DNA of 64,000 nt from Cenococcum geophilum 1.58. Lineage: Eukaryota > Ascomycota > Dothideomycetes > Gloniales > Gloniaceae. This document shows, piece after piece, positions 25,783 to 40,300 of the stretch. The notes below the pieces were generated by a model. That model ran no database searches. It worked only from the letters and a program-made list of their open reading frames with translations, and was not told the DNA's origin. Within the stretch, counting starts at the first letter, position 1; every line of letters begins with the position of its first letter. Where the stretch lies: the NCBI GenBank assembly GCA_001692895.1, contig KV748280.1, forward strand, positions 186,001-250,000, written 5' to 3'. The translations under genes were made by a program, and so were the position numbers.

Positions 25783-28700
25783 TTACCCCCCCTTCTAAAA
25801 AAGCCTGCCCTTAGGCTTTGTCTAAGTTCTTTATTATTGTTTAAATTATTATAGTTATCTAACCCCTCTTCCTAGCATTTAATCTAGCTGTCTAGTTTAC
25901 GTGGTGGTCTAGGGAGGTCTAGGTAGGCTAGGTGGAAATCTCGCAGCTTATAGGAAAAGTACTTATAATTAGACACGGGGTACTATTCTGGATCTTTATT
26001 ATAACCTACCTAGCTCGCATAGTATTTTAAGGTACTACAGTCCTTCTTAACTACTAAGATGTCTTTAACTTCTTATTCCTCGTCCTCTACAACCTAAATT
26101 GGCGGTAGGGGGTTATTGTGCTATCTAGGTAATAGGTTGTCTGCGACCTTTTGCAGTCAGTTTAGAGAGAAGATAGGGTAGATCTTTATTAACTCTAGTA
26201 GTTTAGCCCTAACAGAGTGCCCTACCTTTTTCAGGATCTTATAGGGGCCAGCTGTTTGGTGGTCTAGTTTATAGCTCGGCCTTTAGGTTTTTTAGTTTTT
26301 TGTTAACACCTATACCTTATCTTCTATTTAGAAATCTACCTTATAGCAATATTGGTTTATATTGGCCTCTTTCTTCTCTTATACCCTTTTTATAGTTACT
26401 TAGATAGTCTCTTAGGCTCTATATATTCTCTTAACGAATATCTAGGCCTCTTTATAGCTAAGGCGTTTGCGGGCTATTATAGGTCCTATAGGTCTGTCCT
26501 AATTAAAGAATATTCGTGGCTTGTATCTATAAAGTAACTTAAATAGTAACATTCCTATACTATTATGGGGGAGCGTAAGCTATGTATAGTCTATTATAGG
26601 CAGCAGTTCTAACTAGTTGTTCTAGTAGTAGTTAATAAAGGGATAAAGTTGCTAGTTGAGGTACTAGTTTATAATCTTGGTTTAGCTATTAGTTTAAGGG
26701 TAGAATATAGTAGAGAGCTTAATCTTAATCCTAAGGATGCGGTAGAATTTGTCCTAGAAGTCTAATATAAACTAAGGTCTATAGTTAGAGATAATGGACT
26801 TAGGAGCGCTATAGATCTAGTAAATGTTGTTAACATATATATAGGCTATATTTTTTACAGTTATAGTTTTAAAGCAAGGAAGGGAAATAGCTTACTTAGT
26901 TAGTTAGTTAACTACTATAAAAGCTATATTATAGCCATATTTGTCCTTTAGGAATAATTTAAAGTCCATTATAATATATTGCTAAGGGTGTTTAGGAACT
27001 AGTAGTAGTTATAGCCATCTAGGAGTTTAATCCCTAGGGGTATCTATATGTTTATAAGCATAACAGTTTTAATAAATTATTCTATATTAAATAGGAGTCC
27101 TTACTAATAGTAATAGGGCGTTAGTAGTTAGTAGGTCTTATTTTAGCTAGGGTACGCTATAGAGACTTAATAGTAGGCTTTGCGGATTAGCTCTATTTAT
27201 AGGTTATTAATATTTAGAACTATAAGCCGTTCTTAGTATAAGAGTAGTCCGTCTTTTATTTCCAAATTAGGGTTATTTTCTATAGCTTAGTCGCGGAGGG
27301 CTTTTAAGGATTTAGCTATACGGTTCGCGATTAAGATACAATTAATTAGTCCTATTGGTTTATCCAAAATCTCTCCTTTTAAGGGTGCTAGCTTATTCTA
27401 TTTGGGGCTTAGTTCCTTAAGAATATATAGGTCAAGCTATTTAGGATGGAGGAGGGCATGTATCTAGTGCTAGGCTTTTCGCTTATCTTATAGTTCCACG
27501 TCCTATTCTCTCTAGGTAAGAGTATTAGCCTTAGAATTTTATCTACTAGAGCGGTATATAATTGTAAAGAAGAATTAAGAGAGTATTTTAGCCTACTAGG
27601 CCTGTTAACTGGTAAGCTGCTTTATTGTTATAAAATACTTAAGGGCTTTATAATTAGTATAGACTTTAATCTAAAAGTCTGTGCTTTTAATCTCTGCGCG
27701 CTACTAGGACAGTAATTATATATTAGCTAGTATTTCCTTATTATATACCTTATAGTTATACTTAGCTAGGGCTATTATCTTTAAGAAAAATGTAATAGGG
27801 TACTACTTGCTATATAAGTATAACTATAAGAGAACCCCTGCTACTACTCTATTGAAGGCATTCGTTTCTAGCATAGATTTAAGGTCTAGGTTATAGTAAT
27901 AGAAAATTAGGAAGGAGGTAAGTTGGTCCTTTAACTCCTTAAAAGCTTTTATATAATTATTATTAAAAATAAAAGGCGTGTTATTCTTAGTTAGCTATAT
28001 AAGAGGCTTAGCTATAACCCTATAGTTACGGATAAACTAATAGTAGAAGTTATAAAAGCTAAGAAAGAACTAGATACTTTTTATAGTATAAGGGGGTTTT
28101 TAGTTATAGATTGCCTTAACCTTCTTAGGGTTAACTTTAATTCCTTTTATGCTAATAATAAACCTAAGGTACTTTGTGCGTTTGACTCTAAATTTATATT
28201 TCTTAATATTAACTTATAAGCCCATATTCCGCAGCCTACTTAGGACCTTCTTAATGTAAACTTAGTGCTTAAGTTTATTATCTAAGTATATAAGAATATC
28301 GTTTAGGTATACTGTATAGAATTTATTAAGGTAATTAAAAAGAATATTATTTATATACCGTTGGTATATAGCTGGCCCATTTATTAGTTAAAAAGGAAGG
28401 ACTTTATATTTATAAGAACCGTAGTAGGTACGAAATATTATTAGATCTTTTAATATAGAGTCCATCCTAATCTAGTAGAAAGCTTACTAGATATTAAGTT
28501 TAGTAAAGATTTTAGCTTAGCTTAGATATATAAGGGTTTTATTAATTAGGGGGAGAGGGTAATAATCTTTCTAAGTAATAGTGTTTAGTTTCTAATAGTT
28601 AATATAGAAATAAAGACCTTTATTAGGCTTCTTTATAAATAGAATAGGGAAAGTAAAAGGGGCCTAACTTGGCTTATTAAACCCTTTATAGAGGTTATTA

Positions 28701-30619
28701 ATTAAGTATTACTTTATTGCTTTTAGTTTCTCTATAGTTTGCTAGTAAAGGGGGCTATAACCTAAAGAGTTATTAGTCTCTAATTAAATTTTATAATTAT
28801 AGGTTTAGTAGAGGGGTAGTATATTTAAGGCTATTTTTAAGAACGCGTCTTTATAGTCTAAGAGGTATATAGGGAGGAGGCGCTTAACTAGCTCCTTATT
28901 AGTTTCCTCTACTAGCCCTTCTTCCTTCTTATTAATAATCCAGTTAATTTTATATAGGCTAGTTATAAAGACCTTATTATCCTTCTAATATATATTAAAG
29001 TAAAAACCTATAGCGCTAATTACTACAATGTCTACTATAGGGGGTTATATAATAGTAGGGGTGTCCGCGGCCTTAGGGGCCTTTAGCATATTAGCGTTAT
29101 TTTTACTCCTTTTAGCTCTTGTTGCATCTTCTAAAGGTTATCCTCTATGTTCTATTAGTACGTCCTCTTCCCTATTAGCTAAATCTTTGCAATTTAGAAG
29201 TTATTTATATTACTATCCATATCACTTCTATAAGTAAAGTTCTTCTTAACTATAGTTCTTTAGGGGAGTATCCTTATTAGTATAGAGTTCCTACTAGCCT
29301 TGCGGTAGGTATCTTCTTAAGTAAAGGCTAGGTTACGGTCCCTAACATCCTATTAGTAAATAGGGTTAGCCTTTACAGCTAATATTTTATAGTTAGTGCG
29401 GATTTCTCTAATAAAGGAGGGTAACTTTGGTCTATTCTCCGGCTAGACAAACTATCTTTATTAAATATTTAGCTAAATATTAAAGTAGGACATCTATTTT
29501 CGGCTAAGGATTATATTATAGGACCCTAGGTCTAGGATATAGAAGGGGATACTAAATTAGCGCCGTCTATTAATAGCGATATATAGCTTTAAAATATAAG
29601 TAACCGGCTTACTAGCTTAGCCGTTATAGCCTTTTACTTAAACAGGCTTCTTTAGTTAGGTAGCATTTATATTTAAGAACTTATCAATATTATTTGCATA
29701 AGTAGTATTAATAAAGGCAAAGCTATTTACTCTAGTATTAATAAGGGCAGTTATATTAACTCTATATCCATTTTAAGATACAATATATAGAACTATAAAG
29801 TATTTTCCACCTATTAGCTAATTTAGATTAATTTCTTTAAGATTAATAGAATACCTAAGGGGGGGGTTTTTCCTAGGGTTTTTCTTTTTTTAACTTGTTA
29901 GACGTTTCTTTTTCCTCTATTTCCTTAATATTACCTATATCCTTTGGCTCTAGGCAGGATAAGATAAAGTAACTATCCTTTTTATAATTAAAGTATATAA
30001 CCATAGCAGGGTTAACTAGGGTATTATAATAAGTATTGGCTAAAGGTGTAGTATGTAATAGGTTAGGCGAGGCTTATAGGTAGGTAGTTATAACCGCTTT
30101 TAGTATAAGGGCGGTTATAGTTTATCTTCTAATAACAGCTTCTGTTAGTATAGTAGATAGGTTCTAGTTACTATAGAATTACTTTAGTTAGTTAAAACAG
30201 GTATTAATTTGTTTTAGTTCTAAATTTAGCGACAAATATTAGGTTGTAAGTCTTTAGTAGGTTAGTAAGTCGTCTAAGGCTACCGCGATCTTCTTTTATA
30301 GTTAGACTGTTAGCTTATTATATAGGTCTAAATAGTAGTTCTTAATGGGAACCTAACCTTCCCCTACTAAGTATAAGAATTAGGTTTAAAACTTAGCAAA
30401 GGAGTGGGATGGTTTTATTATTAGGTAATTATACTTATATCTAGCATCCTATATTTTATTTAGATTTATATAGATAGTAGCTAGGTGCTATAGCATCTTA
30501 TTAACCAATATAAATTAGATAGGGGATTTATCTTTAAATTTAGCTTAAAGGTGTCGCTACGCATCTTCTATAGTTCGTCTAAAGACGTAGAGCATTTTAG
30601 CTTCTTTAGAAGTAAAATA

Positions 30620-31039
30620 TATAACGGAGCCTCGTAGTAAGAACTACGGTGGACTCGTTAATAGGCTAGGTATATAGGTATTGCCAGAAGTTAATAACGT
30701 AATAACAATTGGTGGAGTGGTTGCCTAATAAATTAACTCTAATTGTATTCTAAGAATTACTATAAGGAAGGAACTATCTAGGTAGGGACCGAGGGTCCTT
30801 AAATATATAACCGTACTCCTATAAAATCCTCCTTATATATAATATACGTGTTATATATATTATACATATTATACACCGCGTACACTATATATACTACGTA
30901 TAATATTATATAACTCGCTTACTACTCTTTGTTATATAGTTCTACGGGTTCTATCCTAGACTATACCTATATTAACTAACTAGCTTCTTCTAACTCTTCT
31001 TTAAGTAGTCGTAATATTATACTTAAAGCGTTCGTAATA
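30620..31039 (-). repeat. 3' LTR of Gypsy D
   Basis: A 420-bp LTR. It is collinear with 46,781-47,200 and, more distantly, with 51,820-52,242. It includes a run of imperfect TATACGTATTATAC-type steps near 30,840-30,910. A purine-rich tract on the minus strand borders it at 31,040-31,055. Confidence 0.9.
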
Positions 31040-34000
31040 CCATCTCCTTTCTCTCTATTTTTATCCTTAAAGATACCTAATATCTCTAAGTTGTTTACTA
31101 GAGGTATAATATCCGTCTAATTAATTTAGTTAATATTGTTACTTATAATGCCTAAAGCCTCTTCTTCTTTATAAGCGCAACGTTATGCTTACACTATTAC
31201 TGTAATACTATTGCTTAGTGAAATAATACCATCTCTATATTCTTGCTATTTAAGAGAGGGGTTAGTATATATTATACTGGCAAGTCCTTTGTCTTAATAA
31301 CCCTCTTTTTATTTAAAGTGCACTAAAGCAAACGTTTAATCGTCTTACGATATTCGCTTTACTTCTAACGCTAAATATACGCGTCCTATAACTCTTAATA
31401 GTCTTTAAGTTCCCTAAGTAATTTATTATAGGGTCTTATATTTAATTTGCTGCTATAAAGCTTAATAATAAGCTGTCCGTTACTTTGGCGGAACTTTATT
31501 ATTTATATAACGCTAAGAAGGAGGCCGCTAATGCTTAATAACGGGCTCTTAACTTTCGTCTTACTGCGTCTACTTAGTTAATTTGTATTAAGAAAGTTTA
31601 TAAGAAGGTTCGTTTAAAGGAGTAGAAACTTATTTAATAAGGTTTACAGGAACTTAGTAATAAAAGAATGGATTCTCTTTTAATAGAGAAGGAAATAACT
31701 CTAAGTAGTTTAGTAGTTGCTCTTCCTAAATCCCCCTTAGGTGACTTATTCTTTAGTAATTTCTCTTTATTAATATTGCCTACCCTTTTTTCTTCTAATA
31801 CTCCTATACCTTTTCTATAGCGTTCTTTAGGTTCTCTAGTAGCTCCTAGGTAGTCTTATTATAGCCTATCTACTTTACTTTATATTATATTTTATCGTCT
31901 ACGTCCTTATAACTAATAATCTTTAAAACTTACTATTTATCTTCTTCTTATCCTCTATACGTATCTGCTTTGTAAACTGGTGGCTTAATATTCCTATATA
32001 CTGGCTTTAGCATTGCAATATACTATATAGGGTAGATCTTTATCCTGGCTAGTAGGTTTAACTTAAATATAATTAGTAAAATTTTCTATATAATTTTAAA
32101 AGGTCCTAGTCTAATATAGTCTAACTTCTTACTTAGTTATTAATTCTTGAAATTTTTATATAGTAGCTATACTTTATCTCCCTCCTTAAGATCTAGTCCC
32201 TTAGATCTCTTAGCATCGTAGTACTTTTTTATCCTTTACTATACTACCTTAGCTATTTCCGTAAGGTCTATATAAAGATTTATTAAACTCTTTATTCTTT
32301 ACTTAGCTATACTACTTATCTTCTTTACTTAATATAGTAATAATAAGGTCCTTAGCTTATATCTATAATTCGCCTTAAATAGTAACATGCCTATTCCTTC
32401 TTATAGTATTATATTATATATAAACTGTATAACTAGTAATAGCGATACCTAATTATTCTATACATAATTAATATAATGCCTTAGATACTGTTCTAGTATC
32501 TAATTTAATCTTTCCGTTTAACTATCTGTCTATAGATAATATATAGTAGAAGTTGCTACTTAAACTCCTTACTCTACTAAGAATACTTCCTAAAATACTA
32601 CTATAAATCTTGGATCCCTATCTAATATAATTTTACTTAGTGCTCCGTGTTTTATAAACACTTCTTTAATATAAATTCTAGCGACATCTTCCGCTAATAT
32701 TTCTTTTATGCATGCTATAAAGTATCCCCACTTTATAAGCTTGTCTACTATTACTAAGATTACATTATAATCTTATCCGGTGATAGGATCTTTTAACTTT
32801 AGTAACTTAATAATAAAGTCCTATAATATAACCTCCTATAGTCTCTCTGGTATTTTAACTAGTTATAGCCCCCTATATAGCTTATGCCTTATTAGTTTAT
32901 TTCTTTAGCAATTTAAATATTCTTTTATAACTTATCTGGCTAGTCCCTAAATTCTATTAATAATATACTCCTCTTAAAGTCTTAACACTAAGCCTATAGC
33001 TTTATTATGTCCTTAAGTTAGTCCTTTATAAAATAACTTAATAAACTCCTTTGCAATAAATCTCGGCATATATATTACTTCTTAATTCTTATACTACTCT
33101 AAGTCTAGATCCTCTGCCTATATATTTTAGATCTTTTATATCTAATTACTCTCTAGTAATTTATAGATCTTCTCTTCTTATATTACTATAATTTTTAGAT
33201 AATTATATCTAATTAATCTATCTATATCTTTTTGCAATAAAGCCCCTAATGGCTTTTCATTATTTTATAGTTTAGCCCTTCTACTTAGAGCATTTACTCG
33301 TGCATTCTCTATACCCTTAGTATACTAAATTTTAAAATAGTATTCTATAAGCATCTCCGCCTATCTAACCTATTTATAATTAAGTTCTTTTATTATTAAA
33401 AACCCCATTAGGTTTTTATAATCCGTCTTAACTATAAATAGTTTTTCTATACCTTATAAGAATAATCTCTATTTCCTTAATGCTATAACTATACCTAATA
33501 ACTCCTTATTATAGATGTTATAGTTTAGTTCTAGTAGTATTATCTTTTAACTATAATATACTACTAGGTGCTATCTATCCTTATATTTTTATAGAAAGTA
33601 CGCTCCTAGTATATAGTCTAATATATCCGTTTTAACTACTGTCTCTAACTATAGTTAATAGATTTTAAGAACTAGCTCCTAGGTAAACAACTATTTAATT
33701 TTTTTAAACAGTTCCTTTTATTCCTCTCCCTATACCTATAGTTTTTCCTTCTTTATTAATCTTATAAGTGGCTTAATATTCTTTAACTATTAAGCTATAA
33801 ACCTTCTATAGTAATTGTAGAACCCTAAAAATAACCTTAACTGCGTTATATTTTCTAGTTCTTACCAATTTATTATAGCCTTAATTTTCTTTAGATCTAT
33901 ACTAAGTTGGCCTAGTTTAATAATAAATTTAATAAAATCCGTCTTCCTAGTAAAGAACTCGTATTTCTTAATTGCTGCTAGTATCTATTCTTTCTATAGT

Positions 34001-36049
34001 CTCTTTAAGACCTATTTAACGTATTCTCTATATTCTTCCTTACTTATTAAGTAGATAATAATATTATTAAGATATACTATAACAAATTTATCCAAGTATT
34101 CTCTTAATATATTGTTAATATATTTCTAAAACGTTGCTAGTATGTTTATAAGCCTAAATTATATAACTAGTAGTTTATATAGTCCTTTCTTTAACCTAAA
34201 GGCTGCTTTTTATTTGTTGCCTTTCTTAATCCTAATTTAATAGTACGCCTATCTTAAATCTATCTTTATAAAGATTTGCGCATTACTAATCCTATCTTAG
34301 ATTTCGCTAATTAAGGGTAAAGGATACCTATCCTTCCTAGTGATGCTGTTTAACTATCTATAGTTAATATATAGCCTAAGTTTTCTATTCTTCTTTAGTA
34401 TAAACAGTACTAGATATCCTACTAATAACTATAATAGTCTAATGTATCCTTTTTAAAGATTTTCCTAAACAAACTCCTTAAGTGCCTATAACTCTTTTTC
34501 TATTAACTTATAAGTTAGGTAGAACCTTAAACTTATTTTTAGTTCTAATTCTATCTTATAGTCCTATGCTATATATTCTAACAGCTTTTTACTTTTTAGT
34601 AACTATAGTTTCTTGCTATATTTATAGTATCTCTTTAGTATATAACTTAATCCTTAATTATTTTCCTTATATATCGCTCCAACTTAGTACTATACTAACT
34701 TAGTTTGTTATTATATCTTACGTTATTATATATGTTTAATATTAACCTAACCTATAACCTAATTAATCTTTAGATTATATTCCTGTAACTAAGGCATTCC
34801 TAATACTGCCTTATTATTCCCTAATAGTAATATATTAAAAGACATCTTAACTTATCTCCCTTTAATAGTTATCTAAATTAGTCCTGTTTTAAGATTAATA
34901 ATGCCTCCTCTATAGGCTATTAGATCTCCTAAAATTGTTACTAATAAATAAGGGTGCTCTTTTTGCCTGTGTGGTAGCCCTATTCTTTTAACTACTACTA
35001 GTAAGATATGGTTTTATATCGCTCTACTATCTACTAACGCTTTAAACTGCTAATCTTGCTATTTAACTCTTAGATTTAGGTGTTATCCTTAAATTCCTTT
35101 AAGGGTTTAAGGCTCTATTACTAGCTCCCTCTAGTTTTATAGGCCTCTACTTTTCCTAACTATTAACTGCTTAATTCTATTATACTTAGCTTATTTTTTT
35201 AGCTAATGTCTAGTTTGCTTTTTATCTTTAATATACTATAGATAGGTATTCTTTAAATATTTCTACTATTATTATTTATCTAAGCATTCTTCTATAAGGA
35301 ACCTTTTTAGTTAAAGTATTAAACTTCCTTCCTCTTAGACTTCTGCTGGATGCTAGCCGTGTATATACTTAGCATTTTTATACTATTGTTTATCTATTAT
35401 CTAGTATATCCTTATAGGGTATTTCCGGTTTTTTTCCTTCGGATTCTTATATATTTTATATATATTGTCTATATATGCAATCTATAATAGTATATAGTAT
35501 ATTAGGTGCTTTAGGTTAACTCTTAACTTATTTTCGTTTTTAAGTTTAAACCTCTATCGCACTAATTTAAACGTTATAACTTTATTTATAGGTACTAAGA
35601 CGCGTCTCTCGCTTCTCTAGTCCTCTAATTATTCCTTTAGATCCTTTAATATTATAATTAAGGCTCCCTTAATATAATTTATCGCTTTTTCTATAATTAG
35701 GTAGTCTTAGATAACTTTTTCGTCTAACTATATATAGAAATCTTCCTACTCATTATTGTGTCGTTGCCTATACTACTTTTAGTACAGCTATTAGAGTATA
35801 TACAGTCTATTTATAAGGAAGTATCTTCTTATTACTATGTTATAATAGCCTTTTATATATCGTTCTTTAAACCTAGTAGGAATCCCTAGATCCTCTTTAT
35901 TTTTTAGTTTAGTAAGCTACTTAGCTCTTAGTATGCCTATCTTAGGTCTATTAGTAATTCTTTATACTAGTGCTTTATCCTTTATACGTCCTAACATCGG
36001 GAAAATATTCGCAGGATGAGATTTAAGTAGACTTTAGTTTTCGCGTTTC

Positions 36050-36420
36050 GCGTAATTAATATGTAATTTAACTAACTTAACACGCAATTGACCAACTTAA
36101 TATATAGTTAACCTACTTAATATGCAATTTAACTAACTTAATATATAGTTAACCTACTTAATATGCAATTTAACCAACTTAATACATAGTTAACCTACTT
36201 AATATGCAATTTAACCAACTTAATATGTAGTTAACCTACTTAATATGCAATTTAACTAACTTAATATATAGTTAACCTACTTAATATATAATTTAACTAA
36301 CTTAATATACAGTTAACCTACTTAATAACTTTAAAGCTAACTATATATCCTTTAACACGTAGTTAACCTACTTAATAACTTTAAAAGCTAACTGTATATT
36401 TCTTAATGTGCAATTAAGGT
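36050..36420. repeat. About 40-bp tandem array (ATGCAATTTAACYAACTTAA type)
   Basis: Seven or eight imperfect units with alternating sub-motifs ATGCAATTTAACCAACTTAA and TATATAGTTAACCTACTTAA. A small related cluster (TTGCGCGTAGG, GGCAACTCGACTAACTAG on one strand or the other) lies at about 44,380-44,500 on the far side of the X-type/Copia block. The array may therefore have been one piece of Gypsy D before that block inserted. Confidence 0.75.
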
Positions 36421-36499
36421 AAAGTTATATACCTATATTTATTTAATATATTATATATCTTATATATTTAACAATCTTATATAATCTTATAGACTTTAT

Positions 36500-37085
36500 T
36501 ACTTAGAGGCTCTGTATAAGGCTTTATACGAAGCTCTATATATAAAGGCTCTGTATAAAGCTCTACGTATAAAGGCTCTATACAAAGCTCTACACGAAGC
36601 TCTATGTATAGAGGCTCTGTATAAAGCTCTGCGTATAGAGGCTCTGTATAAAGCTCTGTATAAAGCTTTATATAAGGCTTTATACGAGGCTCTATACAAA
36701 GCTTTGCGTATAAAGGCTCTACACAAAGCTCTACACAAAGCTCTATGTATAGAGGCTCTGTATAAAGCTCTGCGTATAGAGGCTCTGTATAAAGCTCTGT
36801 ATAAAGCTTTGTATAAGGCTTTATACAAGGCTCTACACGAAGCTCTGCGTATAGAGGCTCTATATAAAGCTCTGCACGAAGCTCTGTACGAGGCTCTGCG
36901 CGAAGCTCTGTACGAAGCTCTGCGCGAGGGTCTGCGCGAAGCTCTGCATATAGAGGCTCTGCATGAGGCTCTGCGAGAAGCTCTGCGTATAGAGGCTCTG
37001 CACGAGGCTTTGCGCGAAGCTCTGCGTATAAAGGCTCTGTATGAGGCTCTGCGCGAAGCTCTGTGTATAGAGGCTCTATATGAAG
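36500..37085. repeat. 12/15-bp tandem array with a RIP gradient
   Basis: Several dozen units on AAAGCTCTGTAT and AGAGGCTCTGCGTAT. Unit length divisible by three keeps long frames open on both strands (Lys-Ala-Leu-Tyr and Arg-Ala-Leu-Tyr repeats). The two frames overlap on opposite strands and encode only the repeat, so I do not call a gene. Left units are TATAAAGCTTTATA-like. Right units keep GCGCGAAGCTCTGCGC forms, so RIP damage falls off toward the Copia LTR. Confidence 0.9.
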
Positions 37086-37204
37086 TTTTGCATCGGGTCC
37101 CTGTTATATTTCCAATAGCCTCTATACGTGCCTCTACCCTATATAGCTACCTTATTTTTTACCCTTCCTTCCTTCTTTATATCCTCCCTACCTAGAGAGG
37201 CATC

Positions 37205-37377
37205 TGTTAGATAATCTGTATTCTCTAGAGGCGTAGACCGTGTACGAGTCACGTGTATTGTAAACCTCTTCATCTTAGCCCAAGGGCCCTAGGTTTAAGG
37301 TCAATCAACCTGAAGATAAGATTATCAATCAATTAACCCATTTTATCAATGAATAGCTTAATACGAGTTTTGTGATA
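37205..37377 (+). repeat. 5' LTR of Copia
   Basis: 173 bp, same length as the 3' LTR. The two differ at roughly twenty positions, apparently all transitions. This copy keeps more C and G. Confidence 0.92.
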
Positions 37378-40300
37378 GTTATAAGCCTGGTCCGCCGACT
37401 TAAGAAGCTATTCAGTCATTACTTAATTATTTGAAGAAATTCTACCTTATCGTTAGACTCTGATACCTCATTGTTAAGACGCAGACTCTGATAGAAATCC
37501 TACCTCAATCGTTACAGGACGATTCTTCCACGAGATTCTATGAGATTCTATAAGATTCTACCTTAATCGTCAAAGGACGATTTTGATGATAAGGACGATC
37601 CTGATAAGGATGATCCCGACGACAAAATTCTATCTCAATTCCTCCTTTGCCTATCAGTCAAATGACTCCACCGACGAGTTTGTCGACGACGATCATTCTC
37701 AATAAGTCAGAAGACTGGGAGCAATGGATCTGGCAACTATAAGCCCTTATGGATCAGTAAATTTGGGCCCACGTTGACCCAGCCACAGAAGCACCTTAAG
37801 AAGGTCTACTTGAAAAACCACCTTATCTAAAGGTCACAGATTTCAATGAGAATGCAACCTTATATGCACAGCTCTTGACGAATCAACAGAGAGCGTACGA
37901 GAATAGTAGACGATACTACGACTAAGACATAAAGTACTTCCTGAAACAGGAAGAGCATCTGCAATAGATACGCACCTAGATCACGTCTACAGTATTGATT
38001 TAGAAAAAGCTACTACTTAACCCTTCCTTAACAGTTAAAGAATGGCTATCTTAACTAAAGGAGAACATAGAACCTACCTCGTCGTTTATTAGGAAAAAGG
38101 TATAATACTAGTATACGGAAGCCCTTAAGGGGTGTAAATAGTTGTCAAAATTAAACTAATGGCTAGATTAATGGGAACACGTAATATCCCTAGGAGAGAA
38201 GTATAAGATACCTTAAATATCCGAAGGAATCTGGCTTTAAGATTTAGCAGACGTTATTTAACCTTTTAGCGACGCTTACTATATAAAGTACACTATCGAG
38301 TTAAATAACCCTTAGAAGTTAAGATCTTCTAAATATTATAGAGTAGTAAAGGAGCTGCAAGAAGGACTTATAAGACCCTTAAAGAAAGCCAATGCTACTA
38401 TAAGAGGAAGTACCTTTAATGCAGACTTTGTAGAGTAAGCGATTAAGGATTACTTTAATACTACTAAAGGTTTACGAAGAGGAGAGGCCTTAGTACGTAA
38501 TAGATGCTTAAAGAGAGCCGGGATACTAGTGGATAAGAAGACGTTTTATAAGAAGCTAACACCTAAGTGCTTAGCGTGCGGAATATAAGGATATTCCCTA
38601 TAGGATTATTAGTGTTTATTTAAAGATAAGAGACCTATAGGAGTTATAATTAAAGATGCTCGTATTAAAAGGGCACTAAAGAAGGTAGAAAAGAATAAGG
38701 AGCTCACTAACTAAGTTATAAAGATTAGACTTAAAGAATAAGAAGATAAGGCTTAATAATAATAGGATAAGAGTTAGGAAGTTAAGATTAAGGGAGAAGC
38801 TAATGCAATATTCCTAGAATCGTATTATACTGGTTAACTCCATTTACTAAAGCTATTAACTATTCTTAACTTAGGAACCACTCTCCATATCTTTAATAAC
38901 CTCTTTTGTTTCTATAACTTTAGGAAAGCTCTAAGATATAAATATATTATCGCCGGCAGCTCAGAAGTGCCTATACTAAGCTACGGCAATGTCACTATCT
39001 AAGTTATAAAACTAGATAAAAGTAAGGGAAACCTATATCTTAAGGACGTTGCCTTTTATACGGACTTTAATACGAATCTAGTATTATTCCGTCTACTTTA
39101 AAAATAAGGGTACTACTAGGATAATAAAGGAGATAATAATCTTCTAGTTCGGAAGGATAATATAATCCTATGTTAAATAGAAGAACGTTATAGATAATAG
39201 ACTATTAAATACGTCTAATTAGGAAGCTTAAAATCCGCATTTAATATTAGCCGTCTGCCGCGCTACTAATGGAAGTATAGAGTATTGTTAAGAGACGTTT
39301 GTCTAGATTTAAAAGGTAATGTATATTTATAGCATCTGCGTTTAGGTTATCTAGGACCTATAAGCCTTCATTATTTAGGTATTAACGCCTTAGGAGTTAA
39401 GCTTTAAGGCCTAAAGACAACGGAATGTTAATATTGCAGTCTCGCTAAAATTAAGCGTTAGGTCTTAAGAAGGTTCTTAAAACAGAATATTAATAAACCT
39501 TATCTTAACCTCCATATTAACTAAACTAACCTTAAGGAAGTACATACTAGCTTCGTATAAGTTATACTTATCTATAATACCTTCTTAGGAAGAACCTTTT
39601 TGTATTTTATGATAACGCATAATAAGGAGAAGGAGATACTACAAGTACTTAAAGATTTTATCCAATGGATTTGTCTAAGGTATAACCTTAAAGTTAACAC
39701 TATTAGATTAAACAACGAGCTTAGGAGAAGGAGAACTCTTAAATAGCTACGGGCCTAAGGGATTATATTTAAGCCTTTAGCGCTATATACCTAAGCATAA
39801 AACGGTACCGCCGAACGTTTAGGGGGTATAATTATTAAGAGAGCACGTATAATAAGAATTGCTACTAATCTACCACACAACCTATAGAACGAGATAGTTA
39901 ACTACGCAGTCTACCTTTAAGATTGAACGCTACGGGAAAGCAATGGATAGAAATCGCTATATAAGAGGTTCTATACCTTCCTAGCTAATAGAAGATTAAG
40001 AAAGCCGTAACTGGCGCATCTAAAAGCCTACGGCTGTAGAGCGTACGCAATAACGTCGGACGCCTAGCTGAAGAAGAAAAGGCTAAGTAAGCTAGATCCG
40101 CGAGCCTATATTGGCTACCTCGTTGGCTATAACTCTACCAATATTTATAGGATCTGGATCTTATATAAAGGTATCGTCATCTCTACTAGGGACGTTATCT
40201 TCAATAAAAAGACGTTCTTTAACGGTAAGCGAACGGATATCTTAAAGGACCTACATGCTAAATTAGACACGCTAATTGAGAAGATTTAACTCCCTAATAC

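Noticed and set aside
36050-36420. Possible CRISPR-like array of about 40-bp units
   Set aside because: Units are directly tandem without unique spacers, and the DNA is fungal.
36499-37195. Long overlapping frames on both strands encoding Lys/Arg-Ala-Leu-Tyr repeats
   Set aside because: A by-product of tandem units whose length is a multiple of three, with no start context or non-repeat domain.
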